Positions 55,598 through 64,000 of a stretch of 64,000 bases of DNA are shown in pieces. The stretch spans positions 97,061,501 to 97,125,500 of the forward strand of contig JADMNL010000028.1 of assembly GCA_016271365.2 (NCBI GenBank), given 5' to 3'. The notes below the pieces were generated by a model. The model was not told where the DNA came from. It was given only the letters and a program-made list of their open reading frames with translations, and made no database searches. Position numbers and translations under genes: made by a program. The DNA is from Neoceratodus forsteri (lineage: Eukaryota > Chordata > Ceratodontiformes > Ceratodontidae). Each line of letters begins with the position of its first letter. The first letter of the stretch is position 1.

Positions 55598-55690
55598 AAC
55601 ATAATTTATTTAGTCAGTTTTTGTTAACCAGGTAACTGCACTAGATACAAAATGCCTATTTTCAGGCATGGCCTGGGAGAGTACATGTCA
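55598..55690 (-). mobile_element. SINE/LINE 3'-tail fragment
   Basis: TTTTTGTTAACCAGGTAACTG, then CACTAGATA, CCTATTTTCAGGCATGGCC, matches the left (3') end of the SINE at 31376-31450. Only the tail is present. Tails of this kind are usually borrowed from a partner LINE. Confidence 0.6.
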
Positions 55691-56060
55691 AAACACAGTA
55701 TTTAATATAACAGTGTGTGACACATTAGAACAGAATAATACATATGATACAACTTATTATGAAATGGGTAAAAAGAATGTTGCTTCCTAACTGGCCAAGA
55801 GGTACTTTCAGGTGAGCCGTTATCCCTTCACAATGGCCTGGCTGAAAGTAGCTCAACAAAAACATGTTAAAAAATACATCTAATTTACTAAAAATGATCC
55901 CTTTCATAATTGCAATAAGGCACTCCAGGGGATGCATAATAGTTGGCTGATGGCCCTTCTCAGATGGTGGAAGCACTCAGCTTTAACTCATGCTTCAACC
56001 CACCCCCTGTCATGCCTAATTGCTTATGTATGAAATTGCACATACATGCCAGAATAGTGC
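55691..56060. other. Interval with an M2-related hairpin remnant
   Basis: GCAATAAGGCACTCCAGGGG at 55913 followed by ATGCATAATAGTTGG parallels the start of the M2 copy at 26644 (GCAATAAGACACTTCAGGG). The rest is degraded. No gene. Confidence 0.45.
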
Positions 56061-56815
56061 ATCAATCAATCAATCAGTCAATCAAAATCTTTATTTAACC
56101 AGGCGGACACCGTTGAGCAAGCTCATTTTCGAGGTGGACCTGGGGTAGACAATATAAGCGTACAGACCAAAAATCATCAAATAAAGAGCAAATACAAGCA
56201 AATAAAGTAAGATACTTAGTAGCAGATATGTACAGGCTAAGTGGAGATAAAAATTGTGTTTAGACAAAATATACAGGGCACAGTAATACAATATCAGATA
56301 TATACAGGTTACAAGCATGACAGATGTGATGTGAAAGTCAAAGAATTATTTATTTATAAATATAATATTTTAATAGAGAGGGACTGAACATTCAAAAGAG
56401 GGCCACAGAGGGGGGAGGGCCAGGGCATAGACAGGGAGATGGGCCCTAAAGTGACGGGGGAAGAAGAGGTCACCTAAGTGATTGCAGAGCTAAGGGTTAT
56501 GGGAAACAGACACAGGAGTCCTTAGGATTGCGCATAATTAGGGCTTTGAATGATGCTAAGCTAATAGGGAGACTTATTTTCAGGGTTTTTTGCAGCTTGT
56601 TCCTCAACAGCGGAAGTACTTAGCTCATAGAGGTCTTGCTGAAACGGGATCTAACCTTGGGTACCATCGGCGTAATGTAAGAAGCACTTCTCAGAAGATA
56701 GTTACATGGCTTGCTGAATGGCAAGCAGGCTGCAATACAATTTGGTAGTTTATTCGTAATGGCTTTTGAAGGTCCAGAGAGCCGCGTTTTGCTGGCGTCT
56801 AAGAGTAAGGGATGG

Positions 56816-57349
56816 TCAGCCCACAGCGGTATACAGGAGACAGTGATGAGTGGAGTAGGGGAGCTCTGTAATGAACCTAAGTGCTCTGTGACAGAGTGTA
56901 TCAAGTTTGGCAAGAGTACCAACTGAGCCTTGACTATATATAAAGTTCGCATAGTCTATCAGAGGAAGAAAGGTTGTTTGCACTAGCCACGTTTTGGCCT
57001 CCATAGGAAGAAAGTTTTTTATCCTATAGAAAAGTTCTAGTCTCTGGCGGAGTTTCTTTAGAAGCTCTTCAATGTACCCTTGAAATGAGAGAGAGTTATC
57101 TATCCAGACCCCCAAATATTTGAATTTAGACACATAATCCAGCTGCTCTCCCAGTATCGTGGAAATAGGTGAAAGGGTTCCAGGGGAGAGCAGGTTTGTA
57201 GTGATGGACTGGGGAGGGAAGAGCATGGCTTTAGTTTTCTTAGCATTCAGGAGCAGCTTCTGGTTTAGGAGCTGGAGTTGCATCAGATTGAACTCATCCT
57301 GGAGAGATGACAGTACTGTATTAAGTAAAGGCCCACTGGTGTAGAGCAC
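56816..57349 (-). pseudogene. LINE C reverse transcriptase, C-terminal half
   Basis: The frame begins directly after the catalytic FADD (57353-57364) and reads LLLNAKKTKAMLFPP, FKYLGVWIDNSLSFQ, RQRLELFYRIKNFLP and FLPLIDYANFIYSQ. This is the thumb and C-terminal part. It is offset from the upstream palm by a shift in the run of T and C just before FADD (about 57360-57366). Confidence 0.8.
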
Positions 57350-57954
57350 TGTGTCATCCGCGAAAAGATGTATTTGAGCTTGTTGATGGTGGCATTGATA
57401 TTATTTATGTAGATTGTGAAAAGTAGAGGGCCCAAGATACAGCCTTGAGATACACCTCTAAGCACTGGTTTTAGGGGTGAGATCTCCCATTCGGCCTTGA
57501 CTTGTTGATAACATCCTGACAGGTAGTTGTTGAACCATCTAAGCGAGAGAGCATCCAGGCCAATAGTCCGAAGAGACGAGAGAAGCAAGGAGTGATCAAC
57601 AGTGTTGAAAGCCTTACTGAGGTCTAGAAAGACTGCACCAACAAAGTCCTTATTTTCCAGTTCACCCTGCCAGTCGTTGATCACCTTGACTAAGGCAGAG
57701 ATTCTACTATGTTGAGTCCTAAAGCTTGACTGTAGTGGGTTTAGGAGCTTTGCTGATTCTAGGTGTTCCCTGAGCTGGGAATTAATGATTTTTTCCAACA
57801 ATTTAGACAGGATGGGGAGGAGAGAGATGGGCCTGTAGTTGTTCAGATCGCTGGGATCTCCAGCCTTAAATACGGGAATGGCGTGAGCGGTTTTCCAGAT
57901 GGTAGGAAGGTCACCTTGGGAAATTGATAAGTTGAACAAATGTGTAATGGGCAC
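57283..57954 (-). pseudogene. LINE C reverse transcriptase, fingers and palm
   Basis: The 223-codon frame reads TIWKTAHAIPVFKAGDPSDL, NNYRPISLLPILSKLLEKII, GAVFLDLSKAFNTVDHSLLL, GVSQGCILGPLLFTIYINNI and then KLKYIFSR, after which the catalytic FADDTVLY continues in another frame. All motifs up to the active site are intact. Only the shift at FADD separates it from the C-terminal half, so the reverse transcriptase is close to readable. Confidence 0.85.
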
Positions 57955-57956
57955 CG

Positions 57957-58800
57957 CTAGGGCACAATAGCCTGCCTTTGAAAGAAGGGGTCAATGTGGT
58001 CAGCACTCAGGCTTTTCCTAACATCCAGTTGGAGCAGGAGGTCCTCCACCTCCTCCAGAGATGTGGAATGAAGAGAGAAGGAAGGGTTAGATGATGTGGA
58101 GTCTGATGCATCTAATCCCACTTGTGCACATAATGTACTGGCTGGGGAAGAATCGAAAGCTAACCCTGCAGTGGCAAAATGGTTGTTAAAGGAGTCAAGG
58201 ATGGTAGGTTTATCAGTGACTGTGGAAGTACCAATTCGTATTTTAGCAGGCAAGGAATTACCAGCTTGGTGGCCTTCAATGTCTCTGATTGTCCTCCAAA
58301 ATTTGGACGAGTGCTTGGTAGAAGCTTCAAGTTGAGAGCGGTAGTAATTAGCCTTAATATCTCTAACCAACTTGGTGCAGAGATTTCTTGCTCTCCTAAA
58401 AAGGTTCCAGTTGTTCGGTAGCTTTGTCCTATGAGCAGTTTTCCATAACCTGTCCCTATACCGTAAAGCGCTCTTTAGTTATGATGAGAACCAGCAGCAA
58501 TATTTGCCTCTAACACAGGTTTTTTCTAATGGGGCGTACTTATTTAGAGCATTTAACACAATATCTTGGAAAATGTCATAGGCAAGAGCCACGGTTTCTG
58601 CTAAATAGAAGTCCTGCCAGCGAGAGGAGAGATTTAATTTGGTGGTATATGCCCAGGATTTCAAAATTGCATTTGCTTCTTTTTGTTGTAAATTTGGGAG
58701 GAAATGCAGGGATGAGGCTAGACTGGACACAGGCAATGAAGCAGTGATCACTGATATCCGAGAAGAAGACTCCAACATCGGTGTAAAGATGTGGTTTACT
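57957..58800 (-). pseudogene. LINE C endonuclease-reverse transcriptase linker
   Basis: The lower frame (58370-57957) has YYRSQLEASTKHSSKFWRTI, a typical linker (RSKFW-type) preceding the reverse transcriptase, then SLSADHIDPFF near the first RT motif. Upstream frames at 58778-58479 carry LNALNKYAPLEKTCVRGK. Several stops and shifts. Confidence 0.7.
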
Positions 58801-59330
58801 GACTAAGATAATGTCCAATAAGATGCTTTTGGTAAGATTATTCCTATTTGGATGTGTTGGTTCATTAATAAGCTGGGACAGTCCAAGGGAGTCGCAGAGT
58901 GTTTTGAGGGGAGTAGAGGAACTGGGAGCCAATCTAAATTTAAGTCCCCGAGTATTATGGCTTCAGAAAAACTATGGCCCAGGGTATTGTTCAGGTGGTT
59001 TAGAAGCTGCAGTCCTGCTGAAGGAGGCCTGTAGCGGCCTGTAACACTAATTGAGATTCCAGTAGCAATTGCCACTTGAAGGGAAAGCGATTCAAATTCA
59101 TTTGGGACCGTGGTCGAATCAATAATGGAGACTGAGAATTTGTCCTTAACATAAATTGCCACCTTGCCACCTCTGGTCTGTCTGTCTGCACGGAACAGTG
59201 AATAAGAGGGGATGTGTACAGAATAGGTACTGGTAGAAGGGCAGAGCCATGATTCAGAAACCACCAGTATGTCTCGGGTAGTGTGGCTTACCCAGGCCTG
59301 AATAGAAGATTTTTGTTTAACAGGCTGCAC
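58576..59330 (-). pseudogene. LINE C AP-like endonuclease
   Basis: The reading frame shows DILVVSESWLCPSTSTYSVH, YSLFRADRQTRGGKVAIYVK, VTGRYRPPS, EAIILGDLNLDWL (all before 58950) and, in a second frame, LLDIILVSKPH and FFSDISDHCFIACV. These are the catalytic E (ESW), the GDLN and the SDH motifs of LINE AP-like endonucleases, in order. A stop lies near 59331 and a shift near 58930. Confidence 0.85.
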
Positions 59331-59869
59331 ACATTAATGTACATAAAGCTTATTCCTTTGAGGTTAGAAAGATCTGCAGGTGAGCCAATAGCAGTGGGAG
59401 GTCCAGGATTGAGCTCCACATTGCCAGAACATACTAACAGGAGAAGCAAGAGCTTCCTAGATATAGCTAAAAGAGCCTTTAGTAATTTTTTGCTTTCACT
59501 TTTCCGTGGAGCACAGTTTTGGCAAGGGGGCACCTTTGGACTAAAGCCAAGGTTGTTCAGGGCTGCATAAAGTAAGATCTTGGCATCAAAAGATAGTTGA
59601 GAGTGGGCAGCACCAGAAGGCAGGTTCTGAGTTTTAGCCCTGATATCATTTAGGGTGCCAGCATGCCAATTTAAATGAGTATCCAAGGCCAGTGGTACAT
59701 GCAAGGAGGGACATAACAGTAGTTCAACAAGATGAAGAAGATCAGCTTTGTTCATTGACAAAACATGGTCTCCAGCTGTCCTGCAAAATGAGTTCTGCGA
59801 GGACGAGTGACGAGAAATAGGGCATAGTGGGAAGAAAGATAGGCAGAGAATCGTAACAGACAGCAGCAT
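59288..59869 (-). pseudogene. LINE C N-terminal region with hydrophobic leader and 2A-like motif
   Basis: The 193-codon frame starts MLLSVTILCLSFFPLCPISR, itself signal-like, and passes a short CQNCAPRKSESKK segment. It then enters KLLLLLLVCS and SGNVELNPGP (NPGP at 59399-59410). ISFMYINVCSLLNKN of the endonuclease follows at once. Canonical 2A peptides read D-V/I-E-x-N-P-G-P; here the D is N. 2A-like sequences near the N-terminus of APE-type LINE ORFs are described in other animals. Whether this one causes ribosome skipping is unknown. Confidence 0.75.
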
Positions 59870-59900
59870 TATGTTTAATTTTTATTCCTAATATTATAGA

Positions 59901-60559
59901 GGATACTTAGAGGTCCAGAGCATTTTGTAAGAGCAGAGAAGATTGCAGAGAGCAAAGTGGACCAATGAGAAGGCCAGAAGTTAGAGCCAATAAGCGTTCA
60001 GTAGGAGGGGCAAAAGAACATTTAAGGTGGCCTAAGGAGGGGGATGGGGGGGCCGAGAAATCAGCGTTCCACAGCCGACTCCGTACCTGGTATGCTGGCT
60101 GGGGGAGAAGGCTGCAAGGGGCGCTTCTATTCCCACATAATGGTGCAGAAGTACAGAAAGCATGTAGAAAGCAGAACAGTACAGGATAATACAGCATGTA
60201 AAACCTTCACAAACTACGAAAGAAACAGCTGATCAGTTAAGCACAGTTACATACGTTAGAGGCAATCAGATACCTTTATAGTTCGAAGATAATATTAGAA
60301 GGGAAGTGACGAAGATCCATCGGGAGGGTGTTTCAATATCTAGGTAGTCAAAAACAGCTGGATTTTCAGTTTTTAACAGAGATTTTAAACAATAAAGAGT
60401 TAATGAGGCAACTGTGTGCTCAATTTTCCTAACTGAATGATTTGCACTCTGAGATGTGGGTGCCAGAAAGGAGTTCACTGTGTGAGCATGCAGTTTCCAA
60501 GATGGAGGTTCAGCAGCAGGTAGAGTGAGTTGAAAGCATCATTTTGGATTGTGGCGAAT
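59901..60559. other. Non-coding interval, no gene seen
   Basis: The part at 59905-60180 could be remaining LINE C 5'UTR (G-rich near 60035-60052). No homology-bearing frame. Confidence 0.4.
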
Positions 60560-60905
60560 AGTGCTGTGCAGAATTTTCAAATTCCAGCATAAAGCAACTT
60601 CGCAGAATTTTCGAAATTCCACCGAGCTTTGCCAGAAACGTAGGTGGAATTCCGCAGCAGAAAAATGCAGAATGAGGTTTCCACAATATTTTCATAGAAT
60701 TTTATTCTGTGGATCTCGATATTTTCCACTGAAATGTTTGCAGAATGATTTTCCACAGAAAAATGCTGTTTTCCACTGAATATTATTCCGTGGATCACAG
60801 CAGGCAGAATTCCACAGAAGAACCAGCAAAATTCCAGTAGAAATTCCACCAGCGGAATGGTCATTCCATGTTAATTCCACCGGTGGAATTCTGCATTCCA
60901 CACAG
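60560..60905. repeat. Degenerate TTCCAC/GGAATT-rich repeat, left part
   Basis: Many spaced copies of AATTCCAC, TTCCACAG, TTCCACTGAA and GCAGAAT in both orientations, with palindromes such as AATTCCACCGGTGGAATT at about 60873. It resumes at 61510-61830, so the 0.6 kb between is probably a later insertion. Confidence 0.65.
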
Positions 60906-61299
60906 CTCAAGTGGTGAGAACTGTATTTCTATTTTTGCGTGTGATTTGTTTTTACAGCTACTGCTGTTTATGTCCCCTAGTCTCCAGTTGACCCCTTCTC
61001 CTACCCCCAACCACATCACCTGGACATCCTTCAGATCTTATCTTCACCTCCAGTTTATTCCCCCATGGCTTAACCCCCCCTCCCCAGCAGAGATGCAGAG
61101 ACACACCCAGTTTCCACAGTAGAATGGATCTAGTGCACTTGGAGGTAGTGGCTGACTGGCCAGGTGCAGGCACCTGTGGGTGGTAAGCATCATCCTCCTG
61201 TCCGGGACACAAGTGCGCACACAAGCATGCATGGTGTGGCACCAGCTGGCGTCCTCCCACCCACGAGTCACTCCTGACTGCATTGCCACCTGCGGTCAC
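60906..61299. other. Non-coding interval between TTCCAC blocks
   Basis: C-rich around 61070-61085. No gene. Probably inserted together with the SINE that follows. Confidence 0.4.
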
Positions 61300-61480
61300 C
61301 CAGGAAGCAGTGTAGCAGCACAGCATGCTGCCCCCTCTCCAAGGAGGAGGAGGAGAGCATCCCCTGGATTGCTCGATCCTCCCCTCCCCCCAGCCAGGCC
61401 CCCCATGACCCAAGCTTGTCCCCAAACCTGGGTTGCCGGAGTTGCGAGCAGCAGTGCTACCACTGTGCTGACGGGCCGGC
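61300..61480 (-). mobile_element. tRNA-derived SINE, family T, copy 5
   Basis: On the minus strand the head is CAGCACAGTGGTAGCACTG (A-box region), then CTCCGGCAACCCAGGTTTGG (B-box region). The body has AAGCTTGGGTCATGGGGGG, GGGGAGGATCGAG and CTCTCCTCCTCCTCCTTGG. This head is the best match to a tRNA-like structure in the family, although the B box is eroded. Confidence 0.6.
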
Positions 61481-61509
61481 ACTTACTGTGTTTCCTTTTT
61501 AAAGCATTT

Positions 61510-61830
61510 GAAAAATGTAAGGCTGTGTGGAATGTGGTATTCCACCAGCAGAATTCAAGTGGAATGGCTATTTGCTTCCCAAATCCTTTTTGGAATTTCT
61601 GTTTGAGTTGATTGGAATTCCTTAAAGCTTGTTTATGTAAATTCTGGAATAATTTTCTGTACATCATGTGAGCTATTCTATGGAATAAGTTTTCATTGAT
61701 TTCGAAAAAGGATTCCACAGCTTATGTAAACCATGGTTTACTAATCTGCAAAAAACATTCCACTTTCAAAATATCAGAACTGTGGAATTAAACAGAATTT
61801 TGTGAAATTCCTTGGAATTTTAAATTTTTC
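61510..61830. repeat. Degenerate TTCCAC/GGAATT-rich repeat, right part
   Basis: Continues the motif set of 60560-60905 (TATTCCACCAGCAGAATTC, GTGGAATG, TTGGAATTCC, GATTCCACAG). Arms pair with the left part across the insertion. Confidence 0.6.
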
Positions 61831-61892
61831 ACATAGTGTTAGAAAAGTGTCAAAAAGTCTGTGGTTCTCTAAATGTTATCATAGTCTATATC

Positions 61893-61940
<48 letters not shown>

Positions 61941-62224
61941 TTATACTCCTCTGCCGCCAGCTGCCCCCTTCTGACTGACCTCCTTAGCTCCATCACCCCA
62001 GTATCACTGGGACTTACCCCTGCCCAGTCACCAGGTGCAGAGCCTGTGAGAGGTCAGTCATCATTTACAGCTGGAGGAGTTTTTCCTCTTTTTTCCTCCC
62101 TTCCCACTGCTGGGGTGCACACGCAGGACATGCGCACGTAGAGGCATGTGCACATCCGCAGAAGTCCCACAGCACCCTCCCTTCTTCTGGCCCCCTCTGA
62201 CCTGCACTACTCTCCAGCCTCTAC
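61831..62224. other. Interval with a TA/CA microsatellite
   Basis: (TA)n then (CA)n at about 61893-61939. The rest is C/T-rich with no homology-bearing frame. Confidence 0.6.
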
Positions 62225-62410
62225 CTGGGGGTAGTCATTCGGTGGGTGTGCCAATCCTCCTTCCCCAGGAGAGGAGAGCTTTCCTCCAGGCGCTCGAGCC
62301 TCTCTCTTCCCTGCCTATCCCTGGTGGCCCGTGTTCATTCCTGAACACGGTTTGCCAGTGTGGCGCGAGGTGTGACGTCCAGCGCCTCAACCCTCAGAGG
62401 CACCAGGCCA
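62225..62410 (-). mobile_element. tRNA-derived SINE, family T, copy 6
   Basis: The minus strand shares with 22078-22260 the head GCCTGGTGCCTCTGAGGGTT, GAGGCGCTGGACG and CACACCTCGCG, and the body GGGCCACCAGGGATAGGC, CTCGAG and CTCTCCTCTCCTGGGG. Pairwise similarity with copy 2 is higher than with the others. Confidence 0.6.
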
Positions 62411-62599
62411 GCAATATTAACATATTCTAATATTTTACTTTTTTATCCATCTTTGCCCAAGTTAGTTTCAACTCATCGTTCCTTTTTGTTTGCAATAACC
62501 AAGATTACATCGAATGTAAAGCACTTTAAACGTATGTTAAAATCTTATTATGCCAAATATTTATTATGTAACTGCTTCAACAAATAACTGTACAAAACT
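62411..62599. other. AT-rich non-coding interval
   Basis: No gene or repeat recognised. Confidence 0.4.
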
Positions 62600-62843
62600 G
62601 TACTTTTATTATTTTTATGTTTGCTTGCACGCATGTGCAAGAAACATAGTGCCATCATCCGAGTTTTCAGTGGTGTGTCACCCCCTCTTCCAATTCAGTC
62701 AGTGTGTTGGCAGGCGCGGCCCCTGTCCGCCAATGCATGCTGGAGCTGTCTATGACAGCTCCAAAATGCAGTGGCATACAGTATGAAAGGAGCTATGCTT
62801 CAGTGAGCAGCGATCAGATATCGCCTGCTCATGCTCAGCTCCC

Positions 62844-62876
<33 letters not shown>

Positions 62877-64000
62877 GCGTACTCGTGCTCCCCTAACGCG
62901 CACACTCTATAGCTGACAGGGGTGCCCAATCCCCCATCGGCTGTGCTGCGCTCCCCCCCAAACCCTTCCAAATGCCACGCTGGGTGCCCACCCTAGCGTG
63001 GCAACTCAATGGTATAGCCGACAGAGGTGCCCAACCCTCGTCGGCTCCACTGTCCTCCCCCCCAGAGTACTGGGTGCCACGCTGGGAGCCCACCCCAGTG
63101 TGGCAACTGATGCTATAGCCGACAGAGGTGCCTAATCCCCATCGGCTCCACGCCCAACCAGTCATCCTTGTGCATGCTGGGAGCCCACCCCAGTGTGGCA
63201 AATGTCCCGCCGTCAGTCAAGTTAAAAAAAAACCTGTAAAAAAAAGGTCCCACGAGTCTTCCTGCCCCTCCCCACAACCCGCACCCCACCCACTGCGCAC
63301 CCTGCCTCCCCACACCCTCCACCCCATACTTACCTCCGAGCTCAGCGCCGACGATCTTCTGTGACCGGGAACACATCTGCACTCTTCAGCCGACTGCCAA
63401 CTGAGAAAATGCCGGTAAGCTGTATAATGGGATAGATAGGGTTTTTCAACTTTGTTGCATATCTCAGGCATTTTTGGAATTTTTCACCAAATTTTCAACA
63501 TGTGGTTTTGGGACCCTCTCATGAATGATATCACTGTCATGGCGTTATTCCGGGCCGAAGGGTGATTTACGCAGTCACTCGCAAAATCACCTTTGGGCTA
63601 ATTAATGAAACGACACTGCCAGTGTTCATAAGTGGGCTCTCAAGAAGCCTATTTTGAAAATTTGGTGGAAAAATTCCAAAAAATGACTGTTTTACGAGCG
63701 TGCGTTGTACAGTTCCTACACAGGCTCATAAGTTCACAAATTTTCAATATTTTCACTCCAGATTTTCAACACTGCCATTTTACCGCACCTTCTTATGAGT
63801 AGTACAGCTGTCATTTTTCACATCTCACCCAAAACATGTTTTCGCCCATGTAGCGCACAATGGCACAGTCGGTGTGCAAAATCAATGTACAGGACAAATT
63901 AAGAAAATCACAGTGACACTGTTCATGAGCAGAGGTCTTAAAATGGCTATGTTGAAAATTTGGTGTAAAATTCAAAAACTGACTGTTTCTGGCGTGCATT
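62600..64000 (+). repeat. Composite repeat R, copy 2, running off the window
   Basis: Landmarks in the order of copy 1: GCTTGCACGCATGTGCAAG (62632), a CA microsatellite (62844-62876), three ~102-bp subrepeats starting TATAGCCGACAG or ATAGCTGACAG (about 62909, 63011, 63112), and CCCATACTTACCTCCGAG (63325). ATGCCGGTAAGCTGTATAAT (63409) follows, then the palindromic units with CAAATTTTCAACAT at 63487 and CCAGATTTTCAACACTG at 63758. The second unit is cut by the window end. The (CA)n tract is absent from copy 1. Confidence 0.7.

Larger units (their letters stand above)
56061..59900 (-). mobile_element. LINE C (CR1/L2/Rex-type), near full-length, minus strand
   Basis: The 3' end is a short tandem ATCA run at 56061-56084 (minus-strand TGAT repeats) preceded, on the minus strand, by CCTGGTTAAATAAAGATTTT. 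Coding parts run from 59869 down to about 56630. The length of about 3.8 kb is near complete. It is distinct from LINEs A and B in its 3' end and protein sequence but shares the leader plus NPGP arrangement. Confidence 0.85.

Noticed and set aside
60958..61482. 174-codon minus-strand frame
   Set aside because: It runs through a SINE and C-rich sequence, has Gly/Arg/Ser bias, and no recognisable domain.
62846..62876. His/Thr repeat peptide
   Set aside because: A translated (CA)n microsatellite.

Overview
This window looks like a gene-free, repeat-dense stretch of a vertebrate nuclear genome. I find no credible host protein-coding gene, rRNA, functional tRNA or prokaryotic feature. The repeat mix is two L1 copies, four CR1 copies, three LINEs of the CR1/L2/Rex type, Penelope-like elements, several tRNA-derived SINE families and many palindromic MITE-like elements. 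That mix, together with CR1 3' ends closing on TTTCTATG-type octamers, fits a non-mammalian, non-avian vertebrate with a large genome. An amphibian such as a caecilian is my guess, at low confidence. Every open frame with recognisable homology belongs to a retroelement, and every one is broken by stops or frameshifts.

Layout. 1-5 kb: palindromic MITE-like sequences and one tRNA-derived SINE. 5.0-13.2 kb: a near full-length L1 with an 18-bp target-site duplication, carrying a nested CR1 and a nested LINE 3' fragment. 13.2-17.5 kb: more foldback elements and an unknown composite repeat (R) that ends in a ~299-bp tandem array of palindromic units. 17.5-22.3 kb: two truncated CR1 copies and SINEs. 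24-27 kb: foldback elements, a hammerhead-ribozyme-like motif, a 23-bp minisatellite, and hairpins built on GTGTAATTAT. 27-32.5 kb: a Penelope-like locus with one minus copy, a tandem 3'UTR copy and an inverted plus copy; a 5'-truncated L1 with a 16-bp duplication sits in it, and a tRNA-derived SINE lies at the inversion joint.

33.2-36.9 kb: LINE A (minus). 38.6-42.5 kb: a near full-length CR1 (minus) whose ORF1 keeps the landmarks of a GDSL-type esterase. 43.0-43.5 kb: a Penelope GIY-YIG domain (plus), possibly the displaced 3' half of the copy at 31.8 kb. 46.7-50.6 kb: LINE B (minus), followed by a duplicated 5' region with ~205-bp tandem monomers up to 52.2 kb. 52.2-53.4 kb: a nearly perfect ~420-bp inverted repeat. 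54.8 kb: a MIR-like SINE. 56.1-59.9 kb: LINE C (minus). 60-64 kb: a degenerate TTCCAC-rich repeat, SINEs, and a second copy of repeat R running off the end.

The points that most deserve follow-up are these. (1) Three LINEs share a hydrophobic leader followed by a 2A-like NPGP motif. (2) A family of nested palindromes shares a CCAAT-like module placed before a stem-loop. (3) The Penelope/L1 locus holds its own reference copy of the empty site. (4) LINE B has a monomeric, duplicated 5' region. Element boundaries are read by eye and are good to about 10-50 bp unless exact repeats are quoted.
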